Source of the DNA: Siccirubricoccus sp. G192
GTDB lineage: Bacteria > Pseudomonadota > Alphaproteobacteria > Acetobacterales > Acetobacteraceae
Assembly: GCF_019084075.1 (NCBI RefSeq)
Contig: NZ_JAHREN010000001.1
Coordinates: 2,329,501-2,393,500 of the forward strand
Length of the DNA: 64,000 nt
Direction: 5' to 3'
The position numbers and the translations under genes were made by a program. The notes under the pieces were generated by a model. It was given only the letters and a program-made list of their open reading frames with translations. It searched no databases and was not told the origin of the DNA. Below are positions 45,794 to 58,159 of the stretch, one piece after another. Positions within the stretch are counted from its first letter, which is position 1. Each line of letters opens with the position of its first letter.

Positions 45794-45995
45794 GCGCCCC
45801 GACGAACAGGGCCGGGGGACACCGGATCGAACGGCTTGCTTCGTCCCGGTGAAGGGGTGGGGTGGCCACCCCGGCCAGGGCTCGAGCATGATCCGCACCG
45901 GTATGCCCGGCGGAAGCGCCGGCGCGGGCCCGGCCCCTGGCGTGGCGGCCTGACGCCACGGCGGGACCCGGCGGCATTCGAGAAGGATTCCCGAA

Positions 45996-47498
45996 GTGAC
46001 CCAGCTTCCCCCCTCCCGCATCCCGGTCATCGTCGGCATCGGCGAGGTGAAGGACCGTCCGGCCGCGCCCGACCAGGGCCTGGAGCCTTTGGCGCTGATG
46101 GCCGAGGCGCTCCGCCGTGCCGAGGCCGATGCGGGGGCGAAGCTCCTGGCGCGGCTGGACGCGCTCGATGTGGTGCATGAGGTGTCCTGGCCCTATGCCG
46201 ACCTGCCCGCGCTGCTCTGCGAAGCGCTGGGGTTGGCGCCGCGGCACCGCGATTACGGCCCGATCGGCGGCGAGACGCCGGTACGCTTCCTGCATGAGGC
46301 TGCCCGGCGCATCGCCGAGGGCCAGTCCGCCATCGCCGCGGTCTGCGGCGGGGAGGCGCAATACACGGTCAACGCGGCGCAGAAGGCGGGCATCGCCCTG
46401 CCCTGGACGCCCAGGGACCCGGACGCGAAGCCGCGCAACCGCGACTACCTCGCCGAATTGGCGCGGCGGCATGGCATCGACCAGCCGGTCAAGGTCTATC
46501 CGCTCTACGAGAACGCCACGCAGGCGGCCTGGGGCCAGGTGCCGGAACAGGGCCAGGCGGAATCGGCGCGGCTCTGGTCCGCCTATGCCGAGGTCGCTTC
46601 CCGCAACCCGAATTCCTGGCTGCAACGGCGCTTCACGCCGGAGGAGATCGCCACCCCAGGCCCGGGCAACCGGATGATCGCCTGGCCCTACCCGAAGCTG
46701 ATGACCGCCAATCCGCAGGTCAACCAGGGCGCCGCGGTGCTGCTGACCAGCCTGGAGGTGGCGCGCGCCGCCGGCATCCCGGAGCACCGCCTGGTGCATC
46801 CGCGCGGCGGCGGCGCCGCGAATGAGCCGAAGGACTACATGCAGCGCCCGCATTTCAACGGCGCCCCCGCCATGGACGTGGTGCTGGAGGCGGCGCTGGA
46901 GATGGTGGAGGGCGACGCGCGGCGCTTCGCCTGCCGCGAATTCTACAGTTGCTTCCCCTGCGTGCCGAAGATGGCGCGGCGCAAGCTGGGCCTGCCCGAG
47001 GACACCCCGCCCACGGTTGCCGGCGGCCTGACCTTCCATGGCGCGCCGCTCAACAACTACATGCTGCACGCCGCCTGCGCGATGGTCCGGGAGCTGCGCA
47101 GGGAGCCCGGCGCGCTCGGCCTGCTCTATGGCCAGGGCGGCTTCGTGACCAACCACCGCACGCTGGTGCTGGGCGCGGGCGGCGAGGCAGGGCAGGCGCT
47201 GGTCTCGCGCGACCTCCAGGCGGAGGCCGACCGCCGCCGTGGCCCGGCGCCGCGGCTTGCCGAGGACCGCAGCGGCGAAGCGACGGTCGAGACCCATACC
47301 GTGGTCTTCCGCAACGATGGCACGCCGGATTACGGCGCCGTGATCCTGCGCCTCCCGGATGGTGCCCGGACCATGGCGCGGGTGCCGCGGGAGGACGAGG
47401 CGACGCTTGCCGCGCTGATGTCGCCCCGGCGCTCCGCGGTCGGGCTGCGGGGGCGGCTCGCACCGGCCAGGCAGGGATTGCAGGAATGGGTGGCCTGA
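45996..47498 (+). CDS. Acetyl-CoA acetyltransferase-like thiolase (SCP2 type)
   Basis: A 500-residue thiolase-fold protein. The N-terminal half contains IPVIVGIGEVKDRPAAP ... GGETPVRFLHEAARRIAEG ... VCGGEAQY, and the C-terminal half has REFYSCFPCVPKMARRK, GGLTFHGAPLNNYMLHAACAMVREL and LGLLYGQGGFVTNHRTLVLG. Relatives are called acetyl-CoA acetyltransferase or SCP-x thiolase, in acyl-CoA breakdown; the classical active-site Cys is not placed with certainty. The start is GTG at 45996 (VTQLPPSRIPV). It converges with the PfkB gene, 4 bp apart. Confidence 0.8.
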   Translation: MTQLPPSRIPVIVGIGEVKDRPAAPDQGLEPLALMAEALRRAEADAGAKLLARLDALDVVHEVSWPYADLPALLCEALGLAPRHRDYGPIGGETPVRFLHEAARRIAEGQSAIAAVCGGEAQYTVNAAQKAGIALPWTPRDPDAKPRNRDYLAELARRHGIDQPVKVYPLYENATQAAWGQVPEQGQAESARLWSAYAEVASRNPNSWLQRRFTPEEIATPGPGNRMIAWPYPKLMTANPQVNQGAAVLLTSLEVARAAGIPEHRLVHPRGGGAANEPKDYMQRPHFNGAPAMDVVLEAALEMVEGDARRFACREFYSCFPCVPKMARRKLGLPEDTPPTVAGGLTFHGAPLNNYMLHAACAMVRELRREPGALGLLYGQGGFVTNHRTLVLGAGGEAGQALVSRDLQAEADRRRGPAPRLAEDRSGEATVETHTVVFRNDGTPDYGAVILRLPDGARTMARVPREDEATLAALMSPRRSAVGLRGRLAPARQGLQEWVA

Positions 47499-47502
47499 CG
47501 CG

Positions 47503-48417
47503 TCATCCGCCGACCAGCAGCTCCTCCAGCGGCAAACGCCGCGGCGTCTCCCCGTCCCGCGCCCGCAGCGCGCCGGCGGCGGAGGCGAAGCGCATGGCCG
47601 CCGCCACCTCCTGTCGCTCGGCGATCGCCAGCGCATAGGCGCCGTGGAACACGTCGCCGGCCCCGGTGGTATTGGTGGCCTCCACCGGGAAGGCCGGCGT
47701 CTCCCGCGGGGTCGGGTCTTCCCGCGTCAGCCATAGCGTGCCGGCCTCGCCTCGTGTCACCGCCGCGACCCGCGCGCCCGAGGCCACGGCCCGGCGCAGC
47801 CCCTCCGCCGGCGCCACGCCGGGGGCGAAATTCTGCAAGCCCGGCGTCGAGAAGATCGCATGGTCCACCAGCGGCACGAGCTGGCGCAGAATGCGGGTTT
47901 CGCTCTTCTCGCCGTCCAGCACGCTGGGGATGCCGCGCTGCCGCGCCGCCAGCAGGGCCTGCTCGGCGCCCTCCAGCCAGCGCGGGTCGCAGAGCAGGGC
48001 GCTCGCCGCCGCCAGCGAATCCAGGGGCAGCCAGGTCGGGTCGAGGCCGAGGCCCTCGCCACGGTAGTTGAAGATGCTCCGCTCCCCCATCCGGTCCACC
48101 AGCACCGCGGAGACCGGGGTGCGGCCACCCGGGACGTGCCGCAGTTGCGACATGTCCACCCCTTCGGCGGCCAGCGCCTCGGCCAGGGGCCCGCCATTCA
48201 TGTCGTCTCCCACCCGGCCCCAGAACAGCGCCCGGCCGCCGAGCCGCACCACCGCGATCGCCGCATTCGCCGCCATGCCGCCGGGGCCCAGGCGATAGGC
48301 CCGGGCGATGTTCTTGGAGGGAGGCTGCTCCACCTCCTGCACCGAGAAGGTGTGGTCGGCCACCAGGTTGCCGAGGCAGACCACGAGCGGAGGCAGGGCA
48401 GCGGGAGCATCTGTCAT
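47503..48417 (-). CDS. PfkB family carbohydrate kinase
   Basis: A 304-residue ribokinase-fold enzyme. The N-terminal motif is LGPGGMAANAAIAVVRLGGRA and the catalytic anion-hole signature is ATNTTGAGDVFHGAYALAIAERQEV, with the base Asp of GAGD. The middle has FNYRGEGLGLDPTWLP. The likely substrate is a sugar or nucleoside phosphate acceptor; not assigned. The start at ATG 48417 (MTDAPAALPPLVVCLGNLVADHTF) fits homologues. It converges with the thiolase gene. Confidence 0.9.
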   Translation of the reverse strand: MTDAPAALPPLVVCLGNLVADHTFSVQEVEQPPSKNIARAYRLGPGGMAANAAIAVVRLGGRALFWGRVGDDMNGGPLAEALAAEGVDMSQLRHVPGGRTPVSAVLVDRMGERSIFNYRGEGLGLDPTWLPLDSLAAASALLCDPRWLEGAEQALLAARQRGIPSVLDGEKSETRILRQLVPLVDHAIFSTPGLQNFAPGVAPAEGLRRAVASGARVAAVTRGEAGTLWLTREDPTPRETPAFPVEATNTTGAGDVFHGAYALAIAERQEVAAAMRFASAAGALRARDGETPRRLPLEELLVGG

Positions 48418-48484
48418 GCCGGGCCATGGGACAGCACCTGCCCGGCTTGTGCAACCAGCCAGCGGCCGTGGTCCGGGCCGCGAC

Positions 48485-49375
48485 TCAGGGCATGCAGCAC
48501 TTCTTGAATTTCTTGCCGCTGCCGCAGGGGCAGGGATCGTTGCGGCCGACACCGCGGAACGGGTTCACGACCGGTTGCGGCACTGTCCAGTCCTCCGTGG
48601 TTGCACTGCGGGTGCCGCGCCTGGCCTGGTCCCGCTTGAATTCATCCGAGAAACCGTACCAGCCCGACAATTCGGCGATTGCGTCCTCGATCGGTGAAAT
48701 TCGCTGGGTTGCGAGGAAGGCAGCCGGATCGGTGCTGGCCTTGGCGGCGGCAAGATCCTTCAGGAAGTCCTCGAACCCCATGATGGTCGGGTCGATGAAG
48801 CGGTGCCCGAAGGCGTCCTCGACCAGCGGGCTGAGCCCGTCCAGGCCGAGCAGCGCCACCGCCCGCTGCCAGCCGAACCAGGCGAAGGAGGTTGCCTGCG
48901 GCCGCATCGAGCGATGCAGCCCTTGCAGATAGGCTGCCGTCGCCACCCGCGGCACCGCGCCGGTCGCGGTGAGCCAGGTCAGCGCGTCGAAGGCTGCGGC
49001 GCGGGCGAACTCGTCCGCCGCCTCCTGCTCGATCACCGCCTTGAGGCGGTCCAGCTCGCCGTCAAAGGTGCCGATCAGGATCTGTGCGAGACTCTCCGTC
49101 GTACCGTCACCCAGGGTCTGCTCCAGCGCCTCGGCATCCATGGCCAGCCGGCAGAGTGCCGGAAAGGCCCGTCCTTCGCGTGCCTGCGCCGCAAGGTGCA
49201 GGATGAAGAACACGGCGGCGGCCGCCTCCTCCGAACGGTCCCGGCCCTCGGCATAGGCATCGAGCAGGGCGAGCAACGGCGGCGCCGCCTCGTCCCAGTT
49301 CTGCAGGGCCTGGCGCATGGCCTCCCGGGGCAGGTCGTTGCCCGCCTGCGCGAGCACGCGAAGGATGTCGTCCAT
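48485..49375 (-). CDS. DUF1186 protein with C-terminal SEC-C zinc motif
   Basis: A 296-residue protein. The main part (MDDILRVLAQAGNDLPREAMRQALQNWDEAAPPLLALLDAYAEG) is the DUF1186 family, alpha-helical and HEAT-like. The C terminus is NPFRGVGRNDPCPCGSGKKFKKCCMP, a SEC-C zinc motif (CxC...CC) as in SecA, which binds SecB or ribosomes in some proteins. Function unknown. htpG lies 2 bp downstream of its start on the same strand, so it is probably co-transcribed after htpG. Confidence 0.9.
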   Translation of the reverse strand: MDDILRVLAQAGNDLPREAMRQALQNWDEAAPPLLALLDAYAEGRDRSEEAAAAVFFILHLAAQAREGRAFPALCRLAMDAEALEQTLGDGTTESLAQILIGTFDGELDRLKAVIEQEAADEFARAAAFDALTWLTATGAVPRVATAAYLQGLHRSMRPQATSFAWFGWQRAVALLGLDGLSPLVEDAFGHRFIDPTIMGFEDFLKDLAAAKASTDPAAFLATQRISPIEDAIAELSGWYGFSDEFKRDQARRGTRSATTEDWTVPQPVVNPFRGVGRNDPCPCGSGKKFKKCCMP

Positions 49376-49377
49376 GC

Positions 49378-51249
<1,872 letters not shown>

Positions 51250-51337
51250 CGCTGCCCTCCCGTTGCAACTGGCCACGCCGCCGCGCGATATGCGGCCCGC
51301 TGCAAGGCTTTTCAACCGAATCCGCGGGTGCGCCCGT

Positions 51338-52250
51338 TCAGATGGAAAGGCCGGGGATCACGAGGCCCTCAAGGGCGATGCGGGATTCGCCGTCCATCGC
51401 CACGGCCTTCCGCGTCGCCAGGTCGAAGGCCACGCCGACGGCCTCGGCCGCGGCAACGGCGGCGCCGCTCTCGCCATCGAAGAGCCAATGGGTCCAGGTC
51501 GTGGTCTTGCTCCCCACGGCCTTCATGCCGCTATGGACCGTCAGCAGGTCGCCGGCCCGGACCGGGCGGAGATAGGCCAGCCGGTATTCGAGCGCGGCGC
51601 TGCCGAGCTTCCCGGAAGCGCGGGCCTGACGCCGTGCGCCGCGGGCGGGCGAGTTGGGCACGCCGTCCCAGACGCGCGCGATGACGCCATCCGCGCGCAT
51701 CAGCCCGTGCTCGTTGCATTCCTCAACCTGGACCGCGCCCTTCTGGATTTGCGTCAACCCGAGTTCCTTCGCGCGCGCCAGGCTCAGCGGGTCGCCAGGG
51801 GGGATCGAAGCGCAGGCCTCTGGGCGCGGCATGGTCCGGCACCGCCACTGCGAGCCTTGTCATGGCCTGGTCGATGCCCGAGGGCAGGGGTCGTGGCGCG
51901 CCGGTTCGCAGGTCGCCGAGCATGGCATCCGTCACGATGGTGGCGGCGACGGCTTCGGCCGAGGCGTTCCGGATCTCCTGATAGAATCGGAGGGTCTGCT
52001 CGCGCCGGCCGATGACCCCTCCCCATACCGTGAACGGCGTGCCCGCCGGCAATTCGCGGAGGAAACGGATATGCTGGTCCACAGGCACCAGGCCGGCGCC
52101 GTGGTCGCGCGCGTGGCGCGGGCCAAGGTCGAGTTCCAGCCCGAGCCAGGCGAGCGCTTCGAGGCTGCGCGACACGTAGTGCCGGACATTCATGTGCCCC
52201 ATCACGTCGCACTCGCCGATCTGCACGCTGCCCATCCCGATCCCGATCAA
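51338..52250 (-). pseudogene. Double-hotdog acyl thioesterase, frameshifted
   Basis: About 304 residues when repaired. The N-terminal hotdog (MIGIGMGSVQIGECDVMGHMNVRHYVSRSLEALAWLGLEL ... RFYQEIRNASAEAVAATIVTD) and the C-terminal hotdog (ELGLTQIQKGAVQVEECNEHGLMRADGVIARVWDGVP ... GDLLTVHSGMKAVGSKTTTWTHWLFDGE) lie in different frames. An extra G in the run 51798-51803 (six, five expected) would join LRFD to PPGDPLSLARAKELGL. Such proteins release fatty or other acyl groups from carriers. The gene is otherwise well kept. Confidence 0.8.
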
Positions 52251-52521
52251 AGCCCGCCCCCTTCATGTCCGCCCATGGCCCGCGGGAACAGACACCACGC
52301 CACCGCCATCATCGCAACAGACGGCTGGAAGGATGCGGGAGCGGCATCATCCGGAAGCATGATCCATCTTCGAGCCAGTCCTTTGCCACAACCGCTTGTG
52401 AAGGCGACGAAACGGAATAGAACTTGGAATAGAAAATCAGGGGCTGCATTTTTGCCGTGCCGTTCCCCCCCAACGGCGGCCTGCGCCGAATTCCGGCCAG
52501 GAACTCCGAGGAGCATCCCCC
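52251..52521. other. Intergenic region, AT-rich part upstream of a hypothetical gene
   Basis: About 270 bp between divergent genes. Bases 52400-52440 are AT-rich (aatagaacttggaatagaaaatc), a likely promoter for the plus-strand gene at 52522. No ORF is supported. Confidence 0.45.
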
Positions 52522-52908
52522 ATGCCACTCGACACAGCCGGCTCCTTCGATCCCCGCCCGGCCCGTCCCTCCCAGGTGCCCTGCCTGGACCTTGCCGAGC
52601 GCCAGGCCGCGGCGAATTTCGGCCCCCAACTGAAGGCCGCCCTGGCGGAAATGCCGGAATCCGACCGTCCCCTGGTCGTATTGGCGCGGCTCTCCTCCAC
52701 CCTTGCCGGCACCCGCTTCCGCCTGGCGGCCCAGGGGGAGTCGGAGGCCATCCCGCTCCCGGGCGAGATGGCGGTCGCCTGCCTGCCAAGCGGCCTGCCG
52801 CGCTCGACGGCGGAGCGCCGTGCGGTGACGGTCCGGCTCGCCTCGGCCGCCGCGGGGGCCTGGCGGCAGCGCTGCCAGATCCAGCGCCTCGGCCTGCTTG
52901 CCGCATAG
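52522..52908 (+). CDS. Hypothetical protein
   Basis: A 128-residue protein of unknown function. No signal peptide, no long hydrophobic segment. The centre (QVPCLDLAERQAAANFGPQLKAALAEMPESDRPLVVLARL) could be helical, followed by STLAGTRFRLAAQGES and a short basic tail. I recognise no family. GAGGAG stands 9 bp before the ATG, and an AT-rich, promoter-like stretch lies upstream, which argues for a real gene. An accidental ORF in GC-rich DNA remains possible. Confidence 0.5.
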   Translation: MPLDTAGSFDPRPARPSQVPCLDLAERQAAANFGPQLKAALAEMPESDRPLVVLARLSSTLAGTRFRLAAQGESEAIPLPGEMAVACLPSGLPRSTAERRAVTVRLASAAAGAWRQRCQIQRLGLLAA

Positions 52909-53078
52909 CGAAGCCGTGCTGGCGGCTGGAGCCGCCTGTTGGCCGGGACCGCCATGCCGGGCACCGCCCTTCGGTTCAGCGCCCGGGCATGCCACCGCTA
53001 CCCGGAACTCCATGGACAGCGCGGTGACCAACCGCGCCCCACAGGGGTTCCGGCCGGCGCGCCTGTGACCGGACAGCC

Positions 53079-53651
53079 TCACCTGGTCTCCCGGCCTTTC
53101 TTCGGCCTGACGACATAGCTGCGCACCCGGGCCCGCCTGCGCTCGGGCTCGGGCCGCATTGCCGACATCGCGAACCGGCCCAGCAGGCCGGCAGGGGTAT
53201 TGTCATGGTGGTGCCGCGGGATATGGCCCAGCACCGCATCCTCGCCATAGGTGGCGAAGCCGATATCCTCGTCGTGGCCGGTGCCGCCGGTCTGGCCCGG
53301 CTCGCTCACCCAGCCCGCGCCGCGCCAGTCGGCCGCCCGCGCGTCGAGATCGGCGGCACCGTATTCCTCGAAGACATCCATGGCGCGGTCGGCCTGGGAT
53401 TCCTTCACATGCGCCACGACAACCGCGCTGTTGCGGCGGATACCCTCCCGGAAGATCGAGCGATCCTCGGCCGGCAGGGCTGACCTGTCGAGTGCGTCCA
53501 GTGCATGCTGCGGCTCCCGTCCGCTGTCATCCCCGCCGGCGCCGTGGATCTCGATGCCGGCGGGATCGACGCGGAATTCCTGGATCAAATGCTCGACCGT
53601 CCGCTCCGCATCGCCACGGTTGTCGAAAAGACCAAGGATGATACGGGTCAT
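53079..53651 (-). CDS. General-stress-like protein (YflT-like N-terminal domain)
   Basis: A 190-residue hydrophilic protein. The N-terminal part (MTRIILGLFDNRGDAERTVEHLIQEFRVDPAGIEIHGAGGDD) resembles the beta-alpha-beta general stress protein domain (YflT/GSP17M-like), followed by SIFREGIRRNSAVVVAHVKESQADRAMDVFEEYGAADLDARAADW. A long, charged C-terminal tail (RRRARVRSYVVRP) follows. Role unknown; such proteins are often produced under envelope or oxidative stress. The start at ATG 53651 begins the domain; the open frame beyond is shadow. Confidence 0.75.
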   Translation of the reverse strand: MTRIILGLFDNRGDAERTVEHLIQEFRVDPAGIEIHGAGGDDSGREPQHALDALDRSALPAEDRSIFREGIRRNSAVVVAHVKESQADRAMDVFEEYGAADLDARAADWRGAGWVSEPGQTGGTGHDEDIGFATYGEDAVLGHIPRHHHDNTPAGLLGRFAMSAMRPEPERRRARVRSYVVRPKKGRETR

Positions 53652-54002
53652 GCCTGGAACTCCCTGCCTGTGCATCCGGCCCAGAGATGGGGCGGGAAGG
53701 CAGGAGCGCCATGCCCCCCGCATGACGGTTTGAGACAACAGGCTCCTGCCGGCACCGATGCCACCGACGCGGTGCTGCCGACGAGCCGCGAGGCCGGGGG
53801 CATGGCGGCTGCCCGGGACCATCGCCGGCCAGCCGGTTCCCGCCGTAGGCAGCAGCCTGCGGCGGCGGCGCATCCCGCAGGCGCGCCGGACCCCGCGGGT
53901 TCCCCGCCTGATGCATGCGGAATGCGCTGGGTGCCGAGCGGCGCTTGCTTGACCATCTCGATCTCCGCCCGCAACCTCGGCGAAATATCGAGAGGAAAAA
54001 CC
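53652..54002. other. Intergenic region
   Basis: A 351-bp gap between the divergent stress-like and Bug genes. Several short GC-rich frames are open (for example around 53758-53952) but have no recognisable family. GAGAGG precedes the ATG at 54003. I see no further structure. Confidence 0.45.
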
Positions 54003-54980
54003 ATGCTCACCCGCCGGATGCTGGGCGCGGCCGCCTTGGCCACGCCAACCCTGCTCCATGCCCGGCCCGGCCGGGCCCAGGCGGCCTGGCCCGCGGACCG
54101 GCCGATCGAGGTGATCGTCCCCTATCCGCCCGGCGGCGGCGTGGACATCATGGCGCGCATCGTCCTGCCCTTCGTCGCCGAGCATCTGCCGGGCGCGCGC
54201 TTCGTCGTGACCAACCGCGCCGGCGCAGGTGGGCAGGTCGGCTTCGAGGCGTTGTTCAACGCCGCGCCGGATGGTCATACCCTGGGCGCGCTGGCGGTGC
54301 CCGCCATCAGCACCTTCCCGCTGGAGCGCCAAGTCCGCTACCGGCCGCTCGACTTCAGCTTCCTCGGGAATGTCGTCGACGACCCGAACACCATCTATGT
54401 CGCCGCCAATTCGCCGCTCCGCAGCCTGCAGGACCTGGTGCAGGCGGCCAAGGCCCGGCCGGGGCAGATGAATTACGGCACCACGGGGGTCGGCTCGGAC
54501 GACCACCTGCTGATGCTGGGGCTGGAAGGCTTGGCCGGGTTGCAGCCGATGACCCATGTGCCCTTCGCGGGCGCGGCGCCGCTGCTGGCGCAGGTGCTGG
54601 GCGGGCATATCGAACTCGGCGTCGGCAACATGGCGGAGATCCTGGCCGCGATGCGGGAGGGCAGGGTCCGCGCGCTCGGCCAGGCCGGGCCGCGGCGCTG
54701 GGATGCGGCGCCGGAGGTGCCCACCTTCCGCGAGCAGGGCTTCGACCTGATCGGCGGCTCGGCCCGCGGCATCGCCGGACCGCCCGGCCTGCCGGCGCCG
54801 ATCCGCACCAAGCTTGAACAGGCCTTTACCGCGGCACTGGCCGATCCCGGCTTCCTGCGGGAGGCGCAGCGGGTATCGCTGCCGCTGCGGCCCCTGGTCG
54901 GCGCGGCCTATCGCGACATGGCGGCGGAGGTGGAGACCTCGGTGCGCGCGCTCTGGCAGCGCCGGCCCTGGAGTGGCTAG
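54003..54980 (+). CDS. Bug family tripartite tricarboxylate transporter substrate-binding protein
   Basis: A 325-residue periplasmic binding protein with a twin-arginine-like signal (MLTRRMLGAAALATPTLLHARPGRAQ). The mature part has WPADRPIEVIVPYPPGGGVDIMARIVLPFVAEHL, VVTNRAGAGGQVGFEALFNAAPDGHT and THVPFAGAAPLLAQVLGGHIELGVGN. Intact, unlike two others in the window. No TctA/TctB genes nearby. The ATG at 54003 has GAGAGG upstream. A methylmalonyl-CoA epimerase gene follows 34 bp downstream in the same direction, so the two may share a transcript. Confidence 0.92.
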   Translation: MLTRRMLGAAALATPTLLHARPGRAQAAWPADRPIEVIVPYPPGGGVDIMARIVLPFVAEHLPGARFVVTNRAGAGGQVGFEALFNAAPDGHTLGALAVPAISTFPLERQVRYRPLDFSFLGNVVDDPNTIYVAANSPLRSLQDLVQAAKARPGQMNYGTTGVGSDDHLLMLGLEGLAGLQPMTHVPFAGAAPLLAQVLGGHIELGVGNMAEILAAMREGRVRALGQAGPRRWDAAPEVPTFREQGFDLIGGSARGIAGPPGLPAPIRTKLEQAFTAALADPGFLREAQRVSLPLRPLVGAAYRDMAAEVETSVRALWQRRPWSG

Positions 54981-55014
54981 GGCAAGCGGCGCTGATGGAA
55001 AAGGAGCGGGAGAG

Positions 55015-55425
55015 ATGAAGATCAAGCGCATCGAACACGTGGCCATCGCCGTGAAGGACCTGGACGCCGCGCGCGATACCTTCGCCAAGCTCGGCATCGC
55101 CTGCGACTACGAGGAGACGATGGCGGAGAACGGCATCCGCCTGGCCATGCTGCCGGTCGGCGAATCCGCGCTGGAATTGCTGGAGCCGCAGCGCGAGGGC
55201 ACCCGCACCGCCGAATGGATCCGGGAGAAGGGCGACAGCCTCTACCACATCTGCCTTGAGGTGGAGGATATCGACGCCGCGCTGGTGGAGTTGCGCGGCA
55301 AGGGTGTGGCGTTGCTGGACGAGGTGCCGCGCACCGGCCATGGCGGGCACCGCATCGCCTTCCTCAACCCCGCCAGCACGGCTGGCATCCTGGTGGAACT
55401 GGTGGAGATGACGGGCCACCCCTGA
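55015..55425 (+). CDS. mce: Methylmalonyl-CoA epimerase (VOC family)
   Basis: A 136-residue vicinal-oxygen-chelate protein that inverts (R/S)-methylmalonyl-CoA in propionyl-CoA breakdown. Metal ligands fit the family: His in IEHVAIAVKDLDAA, His in SLYHICLEVEDID and Glu in GILVELVEM, with FLNPASTAGILVE near the end. The length is normal. The start at ATG 55015 follows aaggagcgggagag. It is separate from methylmalonyl-CoA mutase and propionyl-CoA carboxylase, which are not in the window, so the pathway link is inferred. Confidence 0.88.
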   Translation: MKIKRIEHVAIAVKDLDAARDTFAKLGIACDYEETMAENGIRLAMLPVGESALELLEPQREGTRTAEWIREKGDSLYHICLEVEDIDAALVELRGKGVALLDEVPRTGHGGHRIAFLNPASTAGILVELVEMTGHP

Positions 55426-55450
55426 AGGGCAGGCGCCGGCCCGCGCCCGG

Positions 55451-57004
55451 TCAGCGCGCTGGCGATGCTTCCCGCGGCCTGATGCTCCGGCTGTCGAGGT
55501 AGCGTTCCAGCCTGGCCGGGCTTGCCTCCGGGTCGGCCAATCCGACATAGCCGTCGGGCCGCACCAGATACACGGCGCCTTGCGTCAGGCCCGCCCGGCC
55601 CGCCGCGGCGGACCAGGGGAAGATCCGGAGGGCCAAACCCCGCCGCTGGCAGAGATCGGCGATCCCCGGCGCCGCCTCGCCATAGATGTGGACCTGCCAG
55701 TCCAGCGATTCGAGCGGCGTGAAATTGTCGGCCTGCTCCGTCGCGGCCGTCTCGGGTGCGGCCCAGGGCAGGCGGTCGCCGCCCCGGACGCGCCTGGCGC
55801 GGCCCTCGCTCAGGCGGCTGCTCCGGTACTCCACCGCCGTCTGGGAGACGGTGCGGAACATGAAGCGCCGGGCGACCGCCGACCGGAACAATGCCGGAAG
55901 CAGGCGCGGCACGACCCGGAGCCGGAGGAACCGGGCGAGGCGGCCGGGGCTGGTCACTGCCGTGAAGGCCCGGTCGGTCGTCGCCACCAGGCGTTGTGCG
56001 AAGGCGACCCGCTCCGGCTCGTAGGTATCGAGCAGCGCCGGCGCGGCGCGCCCCTGCAGCACGGCGGCCAGCTTCCAGGCGAGGTTGACGGCGTCGCCGA
56101 GCCCCGTGTTCATGCCCTGCCCGCCGACGGGGCTGTGGATATGCGCCGCATCGCCGAGCAGGAAGGCGCGGCCCTGCCGGAAACGGCCGGCGACGCGGTG
56201 ATGCACATGGTAGGTGGAGAACCAGTTCACCCGCTCAACGTGAACATTCAGGCGCTCGAGCAGGTTCTTGCTGACATCCTTCCAGGCAAGCGCCTCATGC
56301 CGGTCCCCGGACGCCTCGGCCGTGCCGATGAGGCGCGCGCGCCCCGCCCCCCGCAGCGGGAAGGCCGCGAGGAAGTCGTTGTCGTCGAGGGCGAGATTCA
56401 GCTCGCCATTCATCACGGGACCGCTGGCCTGGGTATCGGCGACATAGAAGAGATGCGCATAGGTGCCGCCCGGGAAGCCGGTGCCCAGGGCATCGCGCAC
56501 CTCGGAGCGGGCGCCGTCGCATCCGGCGAGATACTCCGCTTCGCAGACCTCCTCGGCCCCGCCCGGCCCGCGCAGCCGCGCCCGCACGGAATCGCCGGCA
56601 TCCTCGAATCCGAGGAATTCGACCGGGCGCTCGACCGCGACGCCCAGTTCCGCGAGACGGTCGATCAGCAACCGCTCATGCTCGTCCTGCGGGAAGATCA
56701 CCATATAGGGGAACGGGCTGATGCCCTTGCCGATGGCGCCGAAACCGACGCGCGCCACCCTTCGGCCACGCACCCAGAGATTGGCGGCGGTGAATTCGAG
56801 GCCCCGGCCGACTACCGCTTCCGCCAGGCCGAGCTGCCTGTAGAATTCAAGCGTCCGCGCATGCACCACCAGCGCCCGCGAGGTGGTTCCGGGTTCCGCC
56901 GCCTTGTCGATGATGCGGAGCCTGACGCCAAGCCGGGTCAGCCAGAGGGCCAGGAGCAGGCCCGTGGGGCCGGCCCCGACGACGAGAACCTGGGTGCTGG
57001 ACAT
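55451..57004 (-). CDS. FAD-dependent monooxygenase (class A, PheA/TfdB-like)
   Basis: A 517-residue flavoprotein hydroxylase. The FAD site is VLVVGAGPTGLLLALWLTRLG, the second FAD/NADPH motif is AEYLAGCDGARSEVR and the third is FLLGDAAHIHSPVGGQGMNTGLGDAVNLAWKLAAVL. The C-terminal thioredoxin-like part contains IYGEAAPGIADLCQRRGL and VYLVRPDGYVGLAD. Such enzymes hydroxylate phenols, polyketides or other aromatics; substrate unknown. The start at ATG 57004 (MSSTQVL) is clear. It is convergent with mce. Confidence 0.9.
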   Translation of the reverse strand: MSSTQVLVVGAGPTGLLLALWLTRLGVRLRIIDKAAEPGTTSRALVVHARTLEFYRQLGLAEAVVGRGLEFTAANLWVRGRRVARVGFGAIGKGISPFPYMVIFPQDEHERLLIDRLAELGVAVERPVEFLGFEDAGDSVRARLRGPGGAEEVCEAEYLAGCDGARSEVRDALGTGFPGGTYAHLFYVADTQASGPVMNGELNLALDDNDFLAAFPLRGAGRARLIGTAEASGDRHEALAWKDVSKNLLERLNVHVERVNWFSTYHVHHRVAGRFRQGRAFLLGDAAHIHSPVGGQGMNTGLGDAVNLAWKLAAVLQGRAAPALLDTYEPERVAFAQRLVATTDRAFTAVTSPGRLARFLRLRVVPRLLPALFRSAVARRFMFRTVSQTAVEYRSSRLSEGRARRVRGGDRLPWAAPETAATEQADNFTPLESLDWQVHIYGEAAPGIADLCQRRGLALRIFPWSAAAGRAGLTQGAVYLVRPDGYVGLADPEASPARLERYLDSRSIRPREASPAR

Positions 57005-57079
57005 GGGCGGCCCTCTCCTGCGGCAGGCCGATGCTACAGAATCCAGGGGCCGGTGCGTGGCCCGCCCGGCATCGCCCGG

Positions 57080-58089
<1,010 letters not shown>

Positions 58090-58159
58090 ATGGGCACGGC
58101 CTGCCCGCCCGGAAGCCCGGCCGGCGCTCCGGCGACTTGTATCCTGCCAGCCGGGCGGC

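Noticed and set aside
53079-55097. 672-codon minus-strand frame covering the Bug gene at 54003
   Set aside because: Only its last 190 codons (53079-53651) look real; the rest is the antisense of the Bug gene and its upstream gap.
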